8,636 nucleotides of DNA, taken from contig JASEHG010000075.1 in assembly GCA_030018855.1 (NCBI GenBank), forward strand, positions 1 to 8,636. The letters are read 5' to 3'. Positions 1 to 6,093 of the stretch are shown here, piece by piece. The stretch is from Candidatus Brocadiaceae bacterium. GTDB lineage: Bacteria; Planctomycetota; Brocadiia; Brocadiales; Bathyanammoxibiaceae. The notes below the pieces were generated by a model. The model did no database searches. It had not been told where the DNA came from and was given only the letters and a program-made list of their open reading frames with translations. Position numbers and translations under genes: made by a program. Each line of letters starts with the position of its first letter. Position 1 is the stretch's first letter.

Positions 1-2
1 GT

Positions 3-62
3 AATACTGAAAGACTTGCTGAGGTAGCTAGAGGGGACACATCCCTTAATGCCCCCTTCTGA
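3..62 (+). CDS. possible C-terminal tail of an upstream gene (partial)
   Basis: Reading from base 3 gives 19 codons (NTERLAEVARGDTSLNAPF) and then TGA at 60-62. The other two forward frames are closed early (TAA at base 2 in one, TAG in the other). The residue mix is protein-like and the codons resemble those of the neighbouring host genes. The 5' part lies outside the window, so no family can be named. It is equally possible that this is an open stretch by chance, since 57 bases is too short to test. Confidence 0.35.
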   Translation, partial: NTERLAEVARGDTSLNAPF

Positions 63-109
63 CTGAGGCGGGCGGATTGGGAAATGTCAAAGCTTCCGCT
101 TAAGGCGGA

Positions 110-168
110 CTGACTACTGTATTCTTTATTCTTTCCCTACTCCCTTTTAGCAAGTAGACAGTAGTCAG
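110..168. repeat. perfect 11-base inverted repeat (stem-loop)
   Basis: CTGACTACTGT at 110-120 is the exact reverse complement of ACAGTAGTCAG at 158-168, with a 37-base pyrimidine-rich loop between them. It lies downstream of the possible upstream coding tail. No T-run follows the 3' arm, so it does not look like a simple intrinsic terminator. It could be one unit of a dispersed intergenic repeat. Confidence 0.6.
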
Positions 169-194
169 TAGATAGCATACTGGGATAGATGAAA

Positions 195-285
195 GGCCCA
201 AATTCCAAAGCTCAAAGCCCAAATGTTTGGATTTTGGAATTTGGACTTTGGATTTGATTTGAGCCTTGGATTTTGAAATTTGGAC
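195..285. repeat. AT-rich block with one inverted and two direct copies of a TTTGGAATTTGG motif
   Basis: CCAAATTCCAAA at 198-209 is the reverse complement of TTTGGAATTTGG at 233-244. The 20-base segment at 227-246 recurs at 266-285 with a single difference (G to A in the middle), 39 bases later. GCCCAAAT also occurs twice (196-203 and 217-224). The whole block reads like a small family of dispersed palindromic elements rather than coding DNA, although an ORF reading continues through its end from base 266. Confidence 0.7.
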
Positions 286-343
286 TAGACAAGGTTTTTC
301 CTGTCTACTGTTTGCTGTCTACCGGAATAGGAACTTCTGTACT

Positions 344-856
344 ATGACCATAATACCTCTAAGGATCGGTTGGCTCCCCATTCCCCCCTTCCTGGTAGGG
401 GGCGTCCTTCCTTATCTTGCCACCTATTTAGACGTCTTTCTGCCTGCGTCGGGAGTGGCCCTACCACCTTTTGGGCCGTGGCGGTGGCTGGGGGTGGCCT
501 CTTTCCTTACGGGCTTTACGCTGGCCTTCATTAGTGCACGTCTAATCTATGCCTCCCAGCAGTGGAACAAACAACCCACCCCACTGGGCGTACCAAAGAG
601 ACTGGTGCTTGTGGGGCCTTACCGTCATGTCCGTAACCCCATGTTTTTAGGCATGTTACAAATAGTCCTGGGCGAAGGACTATACTTCCAATCCCCTGCC
701 ATCCTTATCTACCTGGGTACCCTCTGCCTCTTCGGTCACTTTTTTATCATACTGGGGGAGGAGAGGAGGCTGGAGGGGCAATTCGGGGAGGAGTACGAGA
801 GATACAAACGAGAGGTGGGACGCTGGCTGCCGAGGTGGACGCCCTACAAAGGCTAG
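344..856 (+). CDS. isoprenylcysteine carboxyl methyltransferase (ICMT/PEMT)-like integral membrane methyltransferase
   Basis: This is a 170-residue membrane protein with hydrophobic segments near residues 12-34, 48-68, 100-112 and 117-137. It has the family signature GPYRHVRNPMFLG at 91-103 and a C-terminal EE..L...FG.EY..Y...V.RWLPR block at 139-164, which in this superfamily forms the SAM-binding part. Such enzymes methylate small or lipid-like acceptors at the membrane; bacterial members rarely have a known substrate, so none is assigned. The ATG at 344 is chosen because it opens directly on the conserved fold. The longer reading from 266 is translated from the upstream repeat block. Only a weak AGGA (329-332) lies upstream. 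ubiX follows after a 127-base gap with its own promoter, so a shared operon is not required. Confidence 0.8.
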   Translation: MTIIPLRIGWLPIPPFLVGGVLPYLATYLDVFLPASGVALPPFGPWRWLGVASFLTGFTLAFISARLIYASQQWNKQPTPLGVPKRLVLVGPYRHVRNPMFLGMLQIVLGEGLYFQSPAILIYLGTLCLFGHFFIILGEERRLEGQFGEEYERYKREVGRWLPRWTPYKG

Positions 857-879
857 TCAAATGGTAAGAGGTAACAGTA

Positions 880-940
880 GACAGGGGACAGGGAACCCCT
901 TTATTCCTGTACGCTGTCTCCTGTTCCTTATCCCCCTGTC
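880..940. repeat. imperfect inverted repeat between the ICMT-like gene and ubiX
   Basis: GACAGGGG at 880-887 pairs with CCCCTGTC at 933-940, and GGAAC at 892-896 pairs with GTTCC at 923-927, leaving internal mismatches and a loop around 897-922. The block shares the GTAGACAG octamer (877-884) with the spacer upstream of 344. It could act as a terminator-like hairpin for the preceding gene, but no strong T-run follows. Confidence 0.45.
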
Positions 941-948
941 TTTAGGAA

Positions 949-977
949 TTGACACACCCTGCATTCGCCCGTATAGT
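949..977 (+). promoter_or_regulatory. near-consensus sigma70-type promoter for ubiX, positioned for a leaderless transcript
   Basis: A perfect -35 box TTGACA (949-954) is followed after 17 bases by TATAGT (972-977), five of six matches to the -10 consensus. The expected transcription start, about seven bases past the -10 box, falls at or next to the ATG at 984. This would leave no 5' leader, which agrees with the absence of a Shine-Dalgarno sequence before that ATG. Confidence 0.72.
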
Positions 978-983
978 GATGTT

Positions 984-1658
984 ATGAAAGAGAATCCAGA
1001 AGGCCTTATAGTCGCCCTTACCGGGGCCAGTGGCATGCCCTATGCCAGGAGGCTCCTCCAGATACTCTGCGAGAAGGGGATGCAGGTACACCTCAGCATC
1101 TCTGAGGCTGCGTTTTTAGTTATCCGGGAGGAGTTAGGGTTAGGGCTTGATATAGAAAATCCAGATTTGGAGGCCCTGGTGGGGTGGCAGGGCCATTCCC
1201 ATCGTGTTCGCTCCATCTGGTACCATAGGGTTACCCAACTTGATGCCCCAATTGCCTCCGGTAGCTTTCCCACCAGGGGCATGGTGATAATCCCCTGCAG
1301 TATGAACACCCTGGGTGCGGTGGCGAACGGTCTGGCCTCCAACCTCATCCAGCGGGCGGCCAGTGTCACCCTCAAGGAGAACCGCAGGCTAATCCTTGTC
1401 CCTAGAGAAACCCCCATGAATGCCATAAACCTTGAGAATATGTTGAAGGCGGCCAGGGCGGGGGCACAGCTGATACCTGCCATGCCAGGCTTCTACCACC
1501 ATCCCAAAACGGTGGAAGACCTGGTAGATTTCATGGTGGCCAGGATGCTGGACTCCCTCCAGATAGGACACGACCTCCTTGTCCCTTATGAACCCCACAC
1601 CAATGAGGTACGGGGCGAGGGACCCATTAGGGGTCAGGGTAGTAGCCGCAACCTTTAG
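984..1658 (+). CDS. ubiX: UbiX-family flavin prenyltransferase
   Basis: UbiX enzymes join a dimethylallyl group to reduced FMN, making the prenylated flavin cofactor that UbiD-type decarboxylases need, for example in quinone synthesis. The 224-residue product shows the family landmarks: GASG at 14-17 (FMN phosphate loop), IPCSMNTLGAVANG at 103-116, VPRETPMN at 139-146 with Glu142 in the catalytic RET position, and PAMPGFYHHPKT at 165-176 with Tyr171. Asn108 stands where many homologues have Lys in the CSMKT motif. I start it at 984, because the longer reading from 861 runs through the repeat and the promoter. The last residues after about 200 extend past the usual family end, and the final codons lie inside a hairpin repeat. 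No ubiD is visible in the window. Confidence 0.9.
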   Translation: MKENPEGLIVALTGASGMPYARRLLQILCEKGMQVHLSISEAAFLVIREELGLGLDIENPDLEALVGWQGHSHRVRSIWYHRVTQLDAPIASGSFPTRGMVIIPCSMNTLGAVANGLASNLIQRAASVTLKENRRLILVPRETPMNAINLENMLKAARAGAQLIPAMPGFYHHPKTVEDLVDFMVARMLDSLQIGHDLLVPYEPHTNEVRGEGPIRGQGSSRNL

Positions 1659-1699
1659 GTTGCGCCTAGAATGATTCGCAGGCTAAAGCCTGCGGCTAC
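1642..1699. repeat. 58-base palindromic repeat with paired hairpins (REP/MITE-like), overlapping the ubiX stop
   Basis: The ends are perfect 9-base inverted repeats, GTAGCCGCA (1642-1650) and TGCGGCTAC (1691-1699). Inside are two hairpins: CGCAACC/GGTTGCG (1647-1653 with 1658-1664, loop TTTA) and CGCAGGCT/AGCCTGCG (1677-1684 with 1687-1694, loop AA). The arrangement is typical of short dispersed bacterial repeats. The ubiX TAG stop (1656-1658) lies in the first hairpin. It may also limit read-through from ubiX into sppA. Confidence 0.8.
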
Positions 1700-1716
1700 A
1701 CTTGTCATCTGTTCCC

Positions 1717-1744
1717 TTGCTTAAACTAGGGATTCCATTATAAT
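1717..1744 (+). promoter_or_regulatory. candidate promoter for sppA
   Basis: A perfect -10 box TATAAT lies at 1739-1744. Sixteen bases upstream is TTGCTT (1717-1722), which matches the -35 consensus only in its first three bases. The predicted transcription start is near 1751, giving a leader of about 22 bases before the sppA ATG at 1773. No other good promoter is seen before sppA, and a hairpin repeat separates it from ubiX. Confidence 0.6.
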
Positions 1745-1772
1745 CTGGGCATGACACATCCGAGGGCGGTCA

Positions 1773-2900
1773 ATGGACAATCCTGAAGTAAGAAAAGGTG
1801 GTGGCACTGCTGGCGACAGGGGGAGGGGCTACGGTTACTGGGTCCTGGCCTCCGTGGCCTTCTTCTTCTTCCTATCCACGATAATCCTGGCAACCGTGCT
1901 CTTTGGGGGACTCGCCTTTATGAGCGCCTTCTCCCTGGAGGACGAGTCCCTTAAGGATGCCTATGTAGAAGAGACCGTGGAAGGTAGCGGTGAGAAGAAG
2001 ATTGCCGTCATACCCATAGAGGGGATAATCCGTAGTGGTCCCTCGGCCTTCGTTCCAGATGAGGCGGGCCTGGCGGAGAGTTTCAAGAAGCGACTAGAGA
2101 AGGCCGGAGGGGATGCCCACGTGGAGGCCATCCTCCTGAGGATAGACAGCCCAGGGGGTGGGATAACTGCCAGTGACGTCATCTATAACGAACTCATCAA
2201 ATATAAAGAAGAAAAGAAAAAGAAGGTGGTGGCCTGTCTGGAGGACGTGGCCGCCTCGGGGGCCTATTATATCGCAGTGGCCTCAGATAAGATTGTGGCC
2301 CACCCTACTACGGTAACGGGCAGTATAGGCGTAATCCTGCCCCTGATAAACGTCTCGGAACTCATAAAAAGATACGGCATAGAAGACAAGTCCATAACCT
2401 CCGGCCCTTTCAAGGAGATAGGCTCCCCGCTCAAGCCAATGAGCCCTGAGGAAGAGGCGGTCTTGAAGGGCATCGTTGAGGAGATGTACACCAGGTTTAT
2501 TACGGTAGTCTCTAAAGGCAGGAACATCCAGCTGGAGGACGTCAGGAGGCTGGCCGATGGTAGGATTTACACCGCACAGCAGGCCCAGGCCCTTGGCCTT
2601 ATAGACCAGACGGGCTACCTCTCCGATGCCATAAAACTGACAAAAGAACTGGCAGGGATAAAGGAGGCAAAGGTAGTCAGGTACAAGAAGAAATGGGGCA
2701 TAAAAGACCTCCTCAGCTTCAAGACAAACGTGCCTTCAATTACCCTCATCGGGGGTGGCCCTGCTAATGATAATAATGCCTTCCATGACGTCTCCAGGCT
2801 TATGTACCTATGGCCTGGCTTCCATGCCGCAGGTGGACCGCTCAATAACTATTTTTATGCGCCCTTTGGCGGTGGACACCTATTGAAGACAGGCAATTAG
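1773..2900 (+). CDS. sppA: signal peptide peptidase SppA (short form, S49 family)
   Basis: SppA is a membrane-anchored serine protease that degrades leftover signal peptides after secretion. The 375-residue protein has a charged N-terminus, one strong membrane segment at about 23-50, and an S49 protease domain at about 75-295. The Ser/Lys dyad is visible: Ser162 in DVAASGAYYIA and Lys214 in SITSGPFKEI. SPGGG at 126-130 and TVTGSIGVI (180-188) match the family core. The roughly 70-residue C-terminal tail, rich in Gly, Asn and aromatic residues, is not part of the known fold. The ATG at 1773 is the only possible start after the in-frame TGA at 1752. GAGGG (1762-1766) could serve as a weak ribosome site. 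gltX begins 12 bases after the stop, so the two are probably co-transcribed. Confidence 0.93.
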   Translation: MDNPEVRKGGGTAGDRGRGYGYWVLASVAFFFFLSTIILATVLFGGLAFMSAFSLEDESLKDAYVEETVEGSGEKKIAVIPIEGIIRSGPSAFVPDEAGLAESFKKRLEKAGGDAHVEAILLRIDSPGGGITASDVIYNELIKYKEEKKKKVVACLEDVAASGAYYIAVASDKIVAHPTTVTGSIGVILPLINVSELIKRYGIEDKSITSGPFKEIGSPLKPMSPEEEAVLKGIVEEMYTRFITVVSKGRNIQLEDVRRLADGRIYTAQQAQALGLIDQTGYLSDAIKLTKELAGIKEAKVVRYKKKWGIKDLLSFKTNVPSITLIGGGPANDNNAFHDVSRLMYLWPGFHAAGGPLNNYFYAPFGGGHLLKTGN

Positions 2901-2912
2901 GCCTACAGCAAG

Positions 2913-4403
2913 ATGATACGGGTACGTTTTGCCCCCTCCCCTACAGGCCCCATACACCTGGGTAATGCCAGGACGGCCCTCTTTAACTGGCTCTTCGTCA
3001 GGCATAATGGCGGAGTCTTCATACTCAGGATTGAGGATACTGACGTTACTCGCTCAGACCCCCGTTACACCCAACTAATTATGGACGACCTCCGATGGTT
3101 GGGGATGGACTGGCAGGAGGGGCCAGATGTGGGAGGGCCTTACGGGCCTTATGTCCAGTCCCAGAGGCTCCCCATATACCAGGATTCTGCAGAGAAGTTA
3201 CTGGAAGAAGGGAAGGCCTATCCCTGTTACTGTACCCAGTCGGAACTGGAGGAGCGACGGAAGGCGGCCCTGGCCAGGGGCAGACCCCCACGCTATGACA
3301 ACCGTTGCAGAAACCTATCTGAGGCGGAGAAGAAGGCCTTTGAGGCAGAGGGCAGGAAACCCTCCCTGCGATTTCTAGTCGGGAGTGGCCCTGCCACCAT
3401 ACCGCCTGGCGAAAAACTGGTCTTTGAAGATATGATTAGGGGAAAGTTAGAGTTCAACCTGTCCGTGTTAGGGGATTTTGTGATTATGAAGGCAGACGGC
3501 ACACCCTCTTTCCACATGGCGGTGGTGGTGGACGATGCCCTGATGAAGGTAACCCACGTAATACGCGGTGAAGACCACCTGAGTAATACACCCTTGCATA
3601 TCCTCCTATTTGAGGCCCTCGGTTTTCCGAGGCCACGCTACGCCCACCTACCCATGATAGCCGGGGAGGAGGGTGACCTGCTAAGCAAGAGGGCTGGTGC
3701 CCTCTCAATACAGGATTACAGGAGGCAGGGCTATCTACCTGAGGCCCTGGTTAACTACATGCTGTTACTGGGCTGGAGTCCAGGACAGAAACAGGAAAAG
3801 ATTGCACCAGAAAAGGCCGTAGAGAAGTTTGACATACACCACATAAGTAAATCCCCTGCCCACTTTGACCCAAAGAAACTGGACTGGCTGGCGGAAAAGT
3901 ATCTTCGCCAGGCAGACCCGGAGAGGCTGATAGAACTAATTGTTCCCCTCCTGCCAGAGGGGGCCAAAAGGATAGAACGGACGAAGCTAAAGGCCCTCGT
4001 AGAGGCAGTCAGACCTGGGCTTCCCAACCTATCCCAGGTAGTAAAAGAGTCTGAATGGTTCTTCAAGGAACCCGTCTTAGATGAAGACAAAATAGTGACC
4101 TTATCCAGTGATAAATCTCAGATTGTCCTTACCCATGTACTGAAGACGTTAGAAGAACTGGGAGAGGGTTTCGTTCACGTGTATAATAATATTATCCAGC
4201 CGTTGGCCGAAAAGGGTGGCCTCGCCCCAAAGGAGGTAATGATGCCCCTCAGGCTGGCCCTGACGGGGAGTACCCATGGCCCGGAACTGGTTGCCGTCAT
4301 CTCCCTCCTCGGCCATGAAGGGTGTAAAAGGAGGTTAAGGAAACTAATCGCACAAATTGGACGATTGAATAAGAATGAAATTAATATACTTAAAAAGACA
4401 TGA
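2913..4403 (+). CDS. gltX: glutamyl-tRNA synthetase
   Basis: This class I aminoacyl-tRNA synthetase charges tRNA-Glu with glutamate in the cytoplasm. The 496-residue protein has the ATP-binding HIGH motif as HLGN (15-18) within APSPTGPIHLGNART, the KMSKS equivalent as LLSKR (256-260), and a Cys-x-Cys pair at 105/107 with Tyr128 and Cys132, resembling the zinc site of some bacterial GluRS. The all-helical anticodon-binding region occupies roughly 315-480. There is no Shine-Dalgarno sequence in the 12 bases after sppA. Whether it also charges tRNA-Gln (with a GatCAB amidotransferase) cannot be told from sequence alone. The last 14 or so residues (GRLNKNEINILKKT) are AT-rich and overlap the methyltransferase start by 29 bases. 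They look like a tail created by insertion of the next cassette. Confidence 0.96.
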   Translation: MIRVRFAPSPTGPIHLGNARTALFNWLFVRHNGGVFILRIEDTDVTRSDPRYTQLIMDDLRWLGMDWQEGPDVGGPYGPYVQSQRLPIYQDSAEKLLEEGKAYPCYCTQSELEERRKAALARGRPPRYDNRCRNLSEAEKKAFEAEGRKPSLRFLVGSGPATIPPGEKLVFEDMIRGKLEFNLSVLGDFVIMKADGTPSFHMAVVVDDALMKVTHVIRGEDHLSNTPLHILLFEALGFPRPRYAHLPMIAGEEGDLLSKRAGALSIQDYRRQGYLPEALVNYMLLLGWSPGQKQEKIAPEKAVEKFDIHHISKSPAHFDPKKLDWLAEKYLRQADPERLIELIVPLLPEGAKRIERTKLKALVEAVRPGLPNLSQVVKESEWFFKEPVLDEDKIVTLSSDKSQIVLTHVLKTLEELGEGFVHVYNNIIQPLAEKGGLAPKEVMMPLRLALTGSTHGPELVAVISLLGHEGCKRRLRKLIAQIGRLNKNEINILKKT

Positions 4404-6093
4404 GCTTTTTAAAGGGCTAAATCTGCTGGCTAGTAAAGCGATGGACGCCTGCATCCTGAGTACCTCCACTCTGAATGAAGAGCTGTCCAGGCAGTGCTTA
4501 AATGAGTGTGTCAGAATCACGAGGGACGATGGTCTAATCTTTGTCCATGGACTACCGCATACCCTACCCTCTTTGCTAGAACCTTTAATGGAGAGTCTTA
4601 CGTTTAAATACTGGATTGCGATAGAATCTACTCCTGTAAAAGAAGGAAGATGCCTTCCCACTACTCACTCTGCGGTGGTGCTCTTCGCAAAACAAAAAAA
4701 GTACTTCCAAATAAGTAAGGCGCGATTCCCTCATAGGTACTGTGCCTTTTGCAATAAGACCCTGAAAGACTGGGGAGGTAAGGCCCACTTGATGCATCCA
4801 GACGGATTTGCCATATCAGATGTCTGGAGACATTTTCCGAAGGCAGATAATTACACCAAGATTTCCTTACCTGTATTACAGACCCTCTTTTCTCTAGCTA
4901 ATGTGGGGGAGAAAGCAATCTGTGCCGTAGGACCATTAGAAGCCCTCTCTTTTAGAGAGCCTGATTACTCCGAGACGACGAAGAGACTAAAATCAATTAA
5001 TACACACATTGCGGAGGAGCTATTTGACAAATTATACAGCCAGTACGCCTTATCCTTAGAATCCTCTAGTAAACATACTAAAAAACAATTACCTGGCGAA
5101 GTCAAAGTAAACACCCTTGATGAGACTTTACTGGACAAAGTACATCAAGGGGATATAGTAGAAATACTAAAGAGGTATCCTCCAAACTCAGTGGATCTGG
5201 TCTTTGCCGACCCTCCGTATAATCTTGATAAAATGTACAACTCTTACGATGACAAAAAGAAAGAAGGCCTCTACCTGGAGTGGTGTAACTCATGGCTCAA
5301 AGAATATATCAGGGTATTGAAGCCCACAGGCTCACTCTTCCTTCTAAACCTTCCCAAATGGGCAATCTACCACGCACGTTTCTTGAGCCAGTATCTGTTC
5401 TTTCAGAACTGGATTGTCTGGGATGCTGTGTCTGAACCACGTGGCAAACTAATGCCTTCTCATTACGCACTGCTCTTTTATACAAAACATCCTACTGACT
5501 TTACTTTTAACTATGATAGAGTCTCAGAGATTGATGCTCCAACCTTTTGCATTAGGGCAGGCTGTATAAAGGAGAGAAAAAAACAGGGCATTGACCAAAA
5601 AGTTCCTCTCACAGACATCTGGTGGGATATTCATAGGATAAAGCATAAAAAGGAACGAGACCCCCATCCCTGCCAGTTGCCTGAAAAATTAATGGAAAGG
5701 ATAATCCTCCTCACCACAAATGAGGGGGACGTTGTGCTAGACGGCCTTTGTGGAACAGGCACTACACCCCTCGTGGCCGCCAAGCTGAAGAGACGATACA
5801 TTGCCATAGATTTGGATAGAAACTATGTAGAGATAACCAGAAAGAAACTGCAAGAGATAAAGAGCAAGGGTTACATCTGGAGAGAACCTATCAAAAGATA
5901 CAAAAAACCAATTACTAAAAAACAATTACAACTTGAGCTAAGAGGGCTAACGAAGACCCTGGGCAGATTGCCCACAGAAGGAGATATAAGGTCAATGAGC
6001 AAATACAGCCTTGAAACGTTTAAAGAGAACTTTCCCTCATTAGGAAAGGCCCTTAAGGCGGCCAAACTGGAGGTGATGAGTGAAGCCACCTGA
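4375..6093 (+). CDS. beta-class DNA methyltransferase with a degenerate N-terminal duplicate and a C-terminal HNH-associated-repeat-like domain
   Basis: The active part (about 245-500) is an amino-methyltransferase of the beta order: motif IV DPPY at 279-282, then TDIWWDIHRIKH (413-424), motif X around HPCQLPEK (431-438), and the SAM-binding motif I DGLCGTGTT (456-464). DPPY favours N6-adenine, but N4-cytosine cannot be excluded; the target site is unknown. Residues 1-190 form a second, decayed copy of the same fold in which motif IV reads STST (29-32). This copy has a possible zinc cluster (Cys123, Cys126, His138, His141). Residues about 516-566 (LGRLPTEGDI, KYSLETF, GKALKAAKLE) resemble the DNA-binding repeat found in homing endonucleases. 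It overlaps gltX by 29 bases and the next gene by 14. It is most likely the modification half of a restriction-modification pair, although an orphan regulatory methyltransferase is possible. Confidence 0.88.
   Translation: MKLIYLKRHELFKGLNLLASKAMDACILSTSTLNEELSRQCLNECVRITRDDGLIFVHGLPHTLPSLLEPLMESLTFKYWIAIESTPVKEGRCLPTTHSAVVLFAKQKKYFQISKARFPHRYCAFCNKTLKDWGGKAHLMHPDGFAISDVWRHFPKADNYTKISLPVLQTLFSLANVGEKAICAVGPLEALSFREPDYSETTKRLKSINTHIAEELFDKLYSQYALSLESSSKHTKKQLPGEVKVNTLDETLLDKVHQGDIVEILKRYPPNSVDLVFADPPYNLDKMYNSYDDKKKEGLYLEWCNSWLKEYIRVLKPTGSLFLLNLPKWAIYHARFLSQYLFFQNWIVWDAVSEPRGKLMPSHYALLFYTKHPTDFTFNYDRVSEIDAPTFCIRAGCIKERKKQGIDQKVPLTDIWWDIHRIKHKKERDPHPCQLPEKLMERIILLTTNEGDVVLDGLCGTGTTPLVAAKLKRRYIAIDLDRNYVEITRKKLQEIKSKGYIWREPIKRYKKPITKKQLQLELRGLTKTLGRLPTEGDIRSMSKYSLETFKENFPSLGKALKAAKLEVMSEAT
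6069..6073 (+). promoter_or_regulatory. strong ribosome binding site for the downstream nuclease-like gene
   Basis: GGAGG sits six bases before the GTG at 6080, inside the last codons of the methyltransferase gene. It decides the start of the downstream protein and indicates translational coupling. Several host genes in the window (gltX, cysS, ubiX) have no comparable site, so this is another difference between the cassette and its surroundings. Confidence 0.75.

Larger units (their letters stand above)
63..343. other. non-coding spacer rich in inverted and direct repeats
   Basis: These 281 bases hold no convincing gene. They contain a short stem at 95-109, a perfect 11-base inverted repeat (110-120 with 158-168), an AT-rich block of inverted and direct repeats (195-285), and an imperfect hairpin plus two copies of CTGTCTAC (286-322). 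I see no clear promoter for the following methyltransferase gene. Single-base runs and pyrimidine-rich tracts (121-148) add to the low-complexity look. Confidence 0.7.

Noticed and set aside
195..285. CRISPR array
   Set aside because: There are only two direct copies and one inverted copy of an AT-rich unit, with no uniform spacers and no cas genes.
266..343. N-terminal extension of the ICMT-like gene (ATG at 266)
   Set aside because: The 26 extra residues are translated from the repeat block and its flanking octamers and have no membrane-protein character. The conserved fold starts cleanly from ATG 344.
861..983. N-terminal extension of ubiX (ATG at 861)
   Set aside because: The stretch covers an inverted repeat and a near-consensus promoter. 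The UbiX fold begins right after the ATG at 984.
3095..3378. plus-strand ORFs in other frames within gltX
   Set aside because: They are Gly/Arg/Pro-rich shadow frames of a highly conserved synthetase region.
4344..4661. 105-codon minus-strand ORF across the gltX/methyltransferase junction
   Set aside because: It is antisense to well-supported coding DNA and shows no family features or ribosome site. It could have been an antitoxin or control gene, but nothing supports that.
4375..4944. Separate N-terminal methyltransferase gene or a frameshifted fusion
   Set aside because: The frame is open without interruption from 4375 to 6093, and no internal ribosome site or stop separates the two halves. 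A single polypeptide is the simplest reading.
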